The notes below the pieces were generated by a model. That model was not told the origin of the DNA and did not search any database. It saw only the letters and a list, made by a program, of their open reading frames with translations. A DNA stretch of 37,129 bases from the NCBI GenBank assembly GCA_024220525.1, contig JAMYWO010000351.1, positions 1 through 37,129 on the forward strand, written 5' to 3'. This document shows, piece after piece, positions 28,966-37,129 of this stretch. How positions within the stretch are numbered: the first letter of the stretch is position 1; each line of letters starts with the position of its first letter. The position numbers were made by a program, and so were the translations under genes. The stretch is from Cochliopodium minus (Eukaryota; Discosea; Himatismenida; Cochliopodiidae).

Positions 28966-31900
28966 ATGGATTCAATTACCATTAATACGGAAAAGAATAT
29001 TGGCATAATAAAAGATCATTTGTTAGAATATACAAAGAAAGAAATTTATAAAGATCCAATATACAATAAAATATTTACCCTATGTGAAACCTCCCTAAAA
29101 AATGTTTTGGATGAGAAACGATTCAATAAGAAGAGGGATTTAAGAGAACTATCTATAAATTTTCATTATCTCTATCATATTCTCGAAAAATCAAATATCG
29201 AGAAGAAAGAAGCTGCAAATTTTCTACTGAATGAACAATCTATAACATTTTGGCAAGATGGGGTATTAATAATTCGATAAAAACAATTTTAACTAATAAA
29301 TAAACAATCAATAAATAGGAAATAAATAAGAGTTGGGATAAATTCCATGACATTTTTGGTTCTTTATATGGTTTGACAGATAAAGATGGATTGGATTTAT
29401 TAAAAAAGATACTGGATCCTGAAAATACAAATGTGATAGAAGCTTGGAGATTTGGATTATTTACATATATACGTGGAAATCTGATGTCCTTCATACATGC
29501 AGTCAATGATATTCGTACAATTCCCTTTTTTCAAAAAAAGAAAACTCAAAAATTCATTTATTATTTTTTTATACGTTTTTTATTTACGTTATAAAATTTA
29601 ATACATATTTATTTATTATTATTTTCCCTCTATTAGATCTAATTCCTTCATTTGGATCGAGATCTGAAAAGTTGAAAAGAACTCGAATCTTGAATGGGAT
29701 AACTGAAAAGGATCTATTGGATTATGGAAGCTCGTATGAAACATTAAAATTGTTAGGGACAATTAATAAAATGAAACAAACACAAGGAGGAAATTTATAT
29801 GTAGAATTTGTGGAAGATAACATATTGACAGATAAAATCGATGGACTATTTCCCAATCAGAATGTGGTGATGAAGGATGGATTGCATTGTGTGGATGAAT
29901 TGTATCCTGAAGAGACAATCAAGAGAAGAATAAAGAGAAGATTGAATATAATAAGAATGATAATGCAGGAATCTCCCATCTCTTCCTTTACTGATCGAGA
30001 TAACGAATTGAAGAAGAAGATTGAGAGAGGTGGAGAAGAGCAAAATCTCTCTCCCTCCAACGAAAGAAAGCTCCAACAATACATCTCCTCCACCAGCCAA
30101 TCTATCATGAGGCTCATACAAAAGCAACAAGCCTTCTACGAAACCTTGTTTCTTCAATCACAAACCGCTCCTGAACAACAAGTGGAACTCACAAAAACCA
30201 AGAGCAATGAAAACTTTATCAAAACACATTATGATAACTTGACTCCTTCCAAGAGTAAGTCTAAAAGGAAAAAAGTTCACGGCTCTTTGATTCTCAATGA
30301 TACTTCTAGTATGATCAGCTCACCTTCTCTCATTCCTACTGAAGGGATCTCTTTCGAAAGGAAACTTGAAAAATCCAAAAATTTCATAAACAACAAATTC
30401 AAAGATATCGAAAAGAAGAGAATGAGCGTCCCCAAAATAGACATGAGCAGCATCAATGAACTTAGGCAGAGCATCAATGACGAGGAGACATCCTCTTCTA
30501 TGAGCTCCCAAGAAGAAAACATTAGTATCGCCTCCATCTTCAAACAGTTGTACAAATTGGAGACACAGCTCAAGCAAAGAGAGGAGAACGTTTCCCTCAG
30601 AGAAGAAAAACTCCGCAGAGAGAAAGAAATCTTTGAGAGGGAAAGATCCGAGTTCAAACTTTTGAAGCAGCAACAACTCGAGCTCATTTCTCTCTGGAAA
30701 AACGATCTTTCAGATCGCATGGGCAAAAGCAAAAACAACTTTGAAAACACTGCCAAGAATCTCACCGAGAAGGAAAAGGAGAGGATCGTCTTCATCCAGA
30801 GGTACTGGAGGAAAGTTTTGGACCAAAAAAAGCTGATCAAACAAAAACTCCATTTTCTCAAGCAAATCACTCTCTCTGAAGAGTTCAGCAAACAAAGAAA
30901 AAGACTTTACGCTTTCAAGGAGGTTTTTAGCACGGAGAGAGCTTATTTCCAGGCTTTGAGCATCGTTTACAACAAGTACTTGATGCACTTTAAGGAGAAG
31001 AACAACCAGATCATCTCTGACAAGCAGTGTGAGTTTCTCTTTCTTGGTTGGACTGAGATCTACAACATTCACAAACAGGTTTTGAACGATTTTGAGTCGA
31101 GGCTTACTCATTGGCCTGCCAGAAACACTGTTGGTGATCTTTTTATCAAATATGCTCCCATGTTCAAAATGTACAACATTTTTTTTTTTAAATATTTTAA
31201 TTATTTTTATTTTCTTCTTTCACCTTTTTTTTTTGATTTTCTTTTTTTTATTTCATACATTTTCTTTGGAAAAACCAAGGTATGATAGATTCGTAAAAAA
31301 TTATGACAATGCTCAAAAAATAATTGGAGAATTGGGTGACAACAAAAGTTTCAATGAGTATCAAAAAAGCATAGATGAGAGTAAATCCTTTATTAAAATT
31401 TTATCAATATTATTATTTTTTTTTAAGAATATTTTTTCTATGAAATTTTATTATTTTAATATATTTTTTTTTTCAGAATATTTTTAATTTGATTTTTATT
31501 ATTTTTAAATATTTTTAAATTTAAAATTATTTTTTCGAAAAAAAAAAAGAATTCAGCTCTCTTAATATTTGTGGATTACCATCATTGTTGATAAGACCCA
31601 TACAAAGACTTCCAAGATACATTTTGCTTATCAACGCTTTGCTTGATTTGACTCCTCCCTCTCACATCGACTTCAAGGATCTCACCAAAGCTCTGGAGCT
31701 TGTCACAGAAGTCACCAACCGTGTCAACAATAACAAACATAAATTCGAAATCTTGGGTGATCTCATTTCTGTTGAGAGTCAAATTCTTAACATACCGAAA
31801 AATGTAAAAAAAAATTATTTTATTTTTATTCTTTTTATTTATTATTTTTTAACATTATTGTCAAATTTGACCTTTTATTTTTTTTTTTTATTCAATTTTA

Positions 31901-32299
31901 TTTTTTTTTTGTTAAAAAATTATATTTTAAAATTTTTTTTCTCTTTTTTAAAATTTTTTTTAATAGATTCAATTGGTGGAGAAATCACGAAAACTTATTC
32001 ACAGTGGGAATTTGATAGATATTTTCACTGAAAAAAAAGAAAAAAATCACTTCTTCCTCTTCAACAATCTCCTCATTGTCACCACTAAAAAGGGAAAGAA
32101 GTACGAATGGAAAACATCTCATCAGCTCGGAAAACTTTCTGTAAAGGAAATTCCCGACACTGAAAATGTAAAACATTCTTTCTCCCTCATTTCTGAGAGC
32201 AATGGCAAAAAAAATATTTTTGGCTATTCTTGTTCCTCACAGGAGGAGCAGCAAAAGTGGATCGAGATGATTAAACTCCACATTTCTGACAAAGACTGA
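28966..32299 (+). CDS. Dbl-family RhoGEF (IQ motif, DH, PH)
   Basis: Exons 28966-29262, 29319-29514, 29637-31170, 31280-31380, 31550-31803, 31967-32299, in phase, 904 aa. An about 330-residue helical N-terminus is unassigned. Coiled coil at about 470-530 (LYKLETQLKQREENVSLREE). IQ-like motif at about 551 (FIQRYWRKVLDQKK), a possible calmodulin or light-chain site. DH domain about 588-795, with CR1 AFKEVFSTERAYFQAL and CR3 LLIRPIQRLPRYILLINALL. PH domain about 797-902 with FFLFNNLLIVTTKKGKKYEW and the closing Trp in QQKWIEMIKLH. It exchanges GDP for GTP on a Rho/Rac GTPase. The central part (30000-31150) is richer in G+C than the rest of the window. Confidence 0.95.
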
Positions 32300-32719
32300 G
32301 TCCGTATTGAATGAAAACCCCGCTTTTTCGTTTATTGTTTAAACTAAAAAGAAAAAAAAAAATAAATACATAACAGTACTTTTAATTCCAAATCCTTTTT
32401 ATTTTTTCAAAGACCAATCTTAGTTTTCTTTTATGATACTTGTGCAACTGTTACTTTTCAATTTAATTGATTATTAAAAAAAAAAGATTATATTGACAAT
32501 AATTAAATCTTTAAATGATGTTTTTGAACAAATCTGAATTTGTGACACTTGTGAATAATACAATTATATCAAAAATTTATATCACTTTTATTTTTTTTTT
32601 TAAATTTTTTTAGAATTCAGGAACAACAAAATAAAAAAAAATACTCTTTGATTCCCATTCAAAATACATTTCTCTCTTATTTTTTGTACATATATATAGA
32701 AACCAACCCTAGAAAATTA
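32300..32719. other. Intergenic, no gene seen
   Basis: About 420 bp between the RhoGEF stop and the transporter start. AT-rich with A and T runs, containing the 3' UTR of one gene and the promoter of the next. Nothing else recognised. Confidence 0.5.
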
Positions 32720-33663
32720 ATGAATGAAGATAGACCAAACAAATTAAATTATAATAGAATCCAACAGATTTTATTCTCCTACTTCATCATCTTCTACCAT
32801 TTCATTCAAAAGAACATCATAAGGGTATTGTTATTTCTCTCCACTATCTTCTTTACCATCCATGCACTTTTGGTCTCTGAAATCTCAAGAACATTACACA
32901 GACATCATCCATCAGAAGCAGTAAGTGTATCACTCCTATTTGAATTCAGCAAATTGATAATTTCGGCCATTTTATTAGGAATTGAAAAAAGAGCTAACAA
33001 AGAGAACTTTTCCAATTTCAATTTTGATTTTTTGGAATTTTCAAAGTATTCCATCCCTGCTTTGCTCTATCTATTGAATGAAAATGTATTATTCGTCGCA
33101 TTATCTATGATGGATGCTGTAAATAATTTTTTTTTTTTTTTTAATCTTGAAAGCAGTTGAATGATAAGATGAAATGAAAATCTTTCAAGAAGAATATTAT
33201 CTCAACATAGGATACTATATTGTTGATAAATGAGATATAAGTTATCATATGGGTTAATAGATCCTTATGAAAAATATATTTTTCCAAGTATCTAAAGTGA
33301 TATGCACATATAAATTTAATAAAGTGTATCAATTTAATTATATGCAAAAATTTCTTAGTGTATAAATTTATTTATTTTTTTTTCATCAACAGGTGACGTT
33401 CGAGCTACTGAGCAACCTCAAAATTTTGCTGACGGCGATATTTCTCAGCTGGTTTCTTAATAAGAGGCTGAACAACATCCAAATCCCCGCCCTCTTGTTG
33501 TTGGGACTAGGGACCGCAGTGAGTCAATGGGTCACATGTGACAGAAAAATTAGCAGTAGTACTACCACTTCTGGTAAATATTTTTATACTTTATTTTTTA
33601 TTTTATTATTTATTACCAACATTTTCTTTATTTTTATTTTTATTTTTTTTTTTTTTAATTTAT

Positions 33664-33723
<60 letters not shown>

Positions 33724-34451
33724 TTTTTTTTATTTATTTTTTTTTATTTTATTTTGTTAATTTTTTTATTTCTTTATTAATAAGGAGTGATGTGGACTCT
33801 GGTTTATGCCACTTTTTCTTCAGCAGCGGGTGTTTACACGGAACATCTTTTGAAGCACAACAAAAAGCAGTCGGTTCATTTTCAGAACATGCAGCTTTAT
33901 GCACAGGGCACCTTCTTTTCTTTTTTGGGATTGCTCACCATTTTTAATTCTGACTTGCGGTAATAATAATTTGAAATTAAAAATTAAAATCAAAAATAAA
34001 AATTTTGGTGAAACATTTAATTGTAAAAAATAAAAATTTTAAAGTGTAATAAAAATTAACTAATCATTTAATTTTTTTATTTTTTTAATTTATTTTTTAT
34101 AAAAATAGATCTGAAGGTATTTTCGGTCTGGCCAACAGAAACCACCTGAACACCTTGCTAGTGATCAACCACGTATTCACAGGGTTGTGCATCTCCTTCC
34201 TCATCAAGTATGCCGACAACATCGCCAAAGTATATTCGCAAACACTCAGCATGTTCGTTACTCTCGTGTTAACTTCCATCATTTATTGGCAGCTGCCCTC
34301 CTTGCAAACCATTTTTGGGATGGCCATCACCATCATCTCTGTTTATCTTTTTTATCTTCCCTTCCCTCTTCTCTCTGACAAGGACGTCGATGTTAGTCTT
34401 CTCATTAAAGAAAAGGATCTTAAGGATCACAAGAATCATCTTGATATTTGA
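32720..34451 (+). CDS. Nucleotide-sugar transporter, SLC35A-like
   Basis: Exons 32720-33118, 33393-33573, 33785-33959, 34109-34451, in phase, 365 aa. About ten TM helices. Family blocks: VSVSLLFEFSKLIISAILLG, IPALLYLLNENVLFVALSMM, VTFELLSNLKILLTAIFLSW, YATFSSAAGVYTEHLLKH, and GLCISFLIKYADNIAKVYSQ near the C-terminus. These match the UDP-galactose/UDP-GlcNAc/CMP-sialic-acid transporter group. It exchanges a cytosolic nucleotide sugar for the luminal nucleoside monophosphate in the Golgi or ER. The sugar cannot be deduced by eye. The chosen ATG at 32720 gives an about 35-residue cytosolic N-terminus, normal for the family; an in-frame start further upstream (near 32648) is less likely. Confidence 0.93.
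33662..33735. repeat. (TTTA)n microsatellite in an intron
   Basis: About 15 tetranucleotide units in the second intron of the transporter gene. No coding function. Copy number may be unreliable in the assembly. Confidence 0.95.
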
Positions 34452-34767
34452 CTTTTCTTTCTTTTTTCGTTTAAATTATGTGTTTTTCTTTTAATTTTTT
34501 CAAAAAAAAATTAAAAATTATTTTATTTTGTAAAGTTTTTTTTTTGTTAGGCACCTTGAAAGTTTTTCTGTCTGAAGATTTTCATCCATCAAAATAAAGT
34601 ATTTCTTTAATTTTAAACAAGTCAAAGAATTATATAAATAAAAACTTGTTTGAAAAAAATTCAAAGACTTTATTTAGAAAATCTGAAATAAAAAATTGTA
34701 TTGTACAAACGTGGTTCTACTTTAAGTGATGAGTATTCATTATTTCATTTTTAAATAAAAAAAAAAA
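34452..34767. other. Intergenic, no gene seen
   Basis: About 316 bp between the transporter stop and the NF-X1-type gene start, same strand. AT-rich, with aataaag near 34594. Nothing else seen. Confidence 0.5.
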
Positions 34768-37129
34768 ATGAAGAATTCAAACAAGAGAAACGACAATTAT
34801 AATGATAGAAATTCAGATGATGAGAATGATTCACAAGGAGAGGAGGAAGAAGAAGAAGGATTTTCTTTGATATTGATGGATGACGACGAAGAGAAAAAGA
34901 GGGAGAGGAGATATAACCTCAATAATACCAATACTATCCTCAATGACAAGAATACCATCACCTCCAACAACAGCAATAAAACTCCAAGCAATAATCTCAA
35001 GGATAATAAAAATAAGGAAAATAAACCCAAAGGAGAAAAGATCTTGTGTCCTATATGTATGATCAAGATAGATGCCAAAGCACCAGGTATAAAAATATAA
35101 AATTATTTTGGAGTTAATTCACTTTATGAATTCTTCTTTTCAAAAAATAAGTATGGAATTGCTTCATTTGCCATACAATGTTACATCTCAATTGTGCAAA
35201 AGATTGGGTAAATTTTGAATATAAAAAAATAAAATAATCAAGTTTTTTATTAAAATTTTTTATAATTTTTTCAAAAATGGATTTTTTAATTGATCTTGAA
35301 TTTTTTTTGTTTATTTAATTTTTTTTTTTGTTTTCATTTATTTTTATTTTTGTACAGGCAGAAAATCAACCAAAAAATCCATTGTCAGAAAACTTTCCGG
35401 CATTACAACAAATGTGGAATTGTGTGAATTGCAGACACCAAGTGAAGGGAATTCCAAAAAATTATTATTGTTTTTGCGGGAAGAAAAAAAACCCAGAGTT
35501 CAGTTCTTGGGATTCCATTGAGCCTCACAGTTGTGGCAAAGTGTAAAAAATGAAAAAATAAATTAATTATAATCTCATAAATAAAAATTGATTAAATAAA
35601 AATAAATGATAATGATGAATTAATATTACAAAATAATTTAAAATACAATAATTTTAAAATAAAAATAAAAATACAACCTGGTGAAAGGAACCTATCAGAA
35701 TGAAATAAAAAATAAAATTAAAAAATAAAAATAAAAATAAAAATAAAAAAATGAAAATTTAAATTTAAATTTAAATAAAAAATAAATAAAAATAAGCCAA
35801 TAAATACAAAATATAAAATAAATAAAAATTAAAAAATAAAAAATAAAAAATAAAAAATAAAAATAAAAATAAATAAAATGAAAAAATAAAAATAAAAATA
35901 AAAATAAAAATAAAAATAAAATAAAAAATAATAAAAAGTAAACATAAAAAAAAAATAAAAAATGTGGATATTTTGAATTTTTGTTGTTGTTAGTTGTGGA
36001 AGAACGATAAAACCTTGCAACCATAAATGTACGAAATCATGTCATTCCAAAAGCTGTGTTTGTACTGAAATGGTGGAAAAGAAGTGCGACTGTGGCAAAG
36101 AATCCAAAAAGGTGAAATGTCAAGACCTTTTTTCTACCCCTAATTACAGTTGTAAAAAAGTGTAAAAAAAACGATTTAAATTTTATTTATAAAAGTTATT
36201 TTTTAAAAAAAATTATTTTCAATTTTTATTCTTTTAATTTATCATTATCCCATCATGATAATTTTTAACATTTTTTTTTTTATTTTTGTTTGTTTTATTT
36301 GTTATTTTATTTTTTTTATTTTTATTTTTATTTTTTTTTTATTTTTATTTATTTTTTTATTTTTTTTTATTTTTTTTATTTTATTTTATTTTTATTTTTT
36401 TTGTTTGTTTCCATCATTTATTTTTTTACCATTAACCATTCATTTGTTTTTGTCATTTTTATTAAACATTTTTATTAATTGCTTATTATTTTGTTTATCC
36501 TTTATTTATTTATAAAACAAAGATGTGGAAAGAAATTAAAATGCGGACACACTTGCAACAAACTATGTGGAGAAAAATGTTCGTGTGAGAAAGAGACACA
36601 AGTTTTGTGTAAGTGTAACAAAGAAAAAATATCCGTCAAATGTTTTCTCATCAACGATTCGTCTTTTGTTCACTCTTGCAAGAATGTCTGCGGAAAAAAG
36701 TTTCCAAATTGTAAAAAATATTCAAAAATAAATATAATGAAAATAAATAAAATAAAAAAATAAATATTAACAAAATAAAACAAACAAATTTTATAAAATT
36801 AAATAAAAAAGATAAATAAAACAAATAAAATTAATTAATAAAATAATAGTAATAAATTGATTAAAATAAATCTTTTAAATAATTAAATTTAAAAAAATAA
36901 ATATAATGAAAATAAATAAAGTAAAAAAATAAATAAGAATTTTATTTTATTTAAAAAATATTTTTATTTCAAATTTTATTTTCTTTTTTATTTTGTTAGG
37001 CTCGCACAAGTGTGAGAAAGTTTGTTGTGAGGGATGCGAGGAGAAATGCCCCTTCACTTTTGATTTTTTATTTTGTGAAGATTTGGTTTTTGATTCACTC
37101 TTTGCTTTTACATCTACTAACTTCTCATC
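34768..37129 (+). CDS. NF-X1-type zinc-finger protein with RING-like domain, 3' end outside window
   Basis: Exons 34768-35086, 35152-35207, 35358-35542, 35994-36161, 36523-36710, 37000-end, in phase. An acidic, Asn-rich N-terminus (about 90 residues, with GEEEEEEGF) precedes a RING/PHD-like module: CPICMIKIDAKAPGVWNCFI, CHTMLHLNCAKDW, MWNCVNCRH. Then NF-X1 zinc fingers repeat: CGRTIKPCNHKCTKSCHSKS, CGKKLKCGHTCNKLCGEKC, CGKKFPNCSHKCEKVCCEGC. The exon 5/6 junction restores PNCSHKC, which fixes that splice. NF-X1 and yeast FAP1 relatives are nuclear or cytosolic regulators with ubiquitin-ligase-type RING domains. The visible part is about 350 residues; family members exceed 800. It runs off the window end. 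Confidence 0.93.
35695..35960. repeat. AAATAA/AAAAT simple repeats in an NF-X1 intron
   Basis: An intron of about 450 bp made mostly of (AAAAAT)n and (AAATA)n repeats. Minus-strand open reading through it gives Phe/Tyr runs that are not genes. A similar (T-rich) tract fills the next intron at 36270-36410. Confidence 0.9.

Noticed and set aside
30277-30891. Minus-strand ORF of about 200 codons
   Set aside because: It is antisense to the large central exon of the RhoGEF gene; Ser/Leu/Phe content is the mirror of its Lys/Glu-rich coiled coil.
35695-36515. Phe/Tyr-rich ORFs on both strands
   Set aside because: They translate A- or T-rich simple repeats inside NF-X1 gene introns.

Overview
The window is eukaryotic nuclear DNA from a protist. 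It is very AT-rich and gene-dense. Genes are cut by many short GT...AG introns that start GTAA/GTAT and end in a T-rich tract plus AG. Nearly all stops are TAA, and some proteins carry long asparagine runs. The gene set (Ran, two RasGAPs, a RhoGEF, PIG-S, a nucleotide-sugar transporter, NF-X1, poly-Asn proteins) fits an amoeboid protist such as an amoebozoan, a heterolobosean or an anaeramoeba-like lineage. I cannot fix the species. I rebuilt each gene by hand so that exon phases match; exon coordinates are in the entries.

Layout, left to right: the last bases of an M28 peptidase gene (1-77); a Nudix hydrolase (-) divergent from an ankyrin protein (+) around a perfect 17-bp inverted repeat; a small single-pass membrane protein (+) convergent with Ran (-); a cysteine synthase/cystathionine beta-synthase-type PLP enzyme (+); a 7-TM protein with a PA-like luminal domain (-); a decayed region (7.8-8.6 kb); a LOV-RasGAP fusion (+, 8882-12284) tail-to-tail with a second RasGAP (-, 17396-12449) whose catalytic domain is split by a very large poly-Asn insertion; an 807-aa armadillo-repeat protein (+); a small two-TM ORF (-); the 5' end of a Cid1/Trf4-type nucleotidyltransferase (+), cut at a single N (22236); two divergent M28 aminopeptidase paralogues, the left one cut at the same N; a 902-N gap (25247-26148); the 5' end of PIG-S (-); a DoxX-like protein (-); a PH-domain protein (-) divergent from an IQ/DH/PH RhoGEF (+); a nucleotide-sugar transporter (+); and an NF-X1-type zinc-finger protein (+) running off the end.

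The most notable item is the LOV-RasGAP. Its LOV domain keeps the photoactive cysteine in GKNCRFLQ and the conserved flavin-contacting Asn/Asn/Gln residues. It is spliced in frame to a RasGAP domain that keeps the arginine finger and the FLR block. This predicts a blue-light-controlled (or flavin/redox-controlled) switch acting directly on Ras. No operon logic is expected. The only plausible functional theme is small-GTPase control: Ran, LOV-RasGAP, a second RasGAP, a RhoGEF and a PH protein.

Two assembly points matter. Bases 1-77 are identical to 25170-25246, exactly 77 nt, which looks like a k-mer overlap of contig ends. The single N at 22236 truncates two different genes. Gene order around 22.2 kb and 25.2-26.1 kb, and what precedes position 1, should not be trusted.
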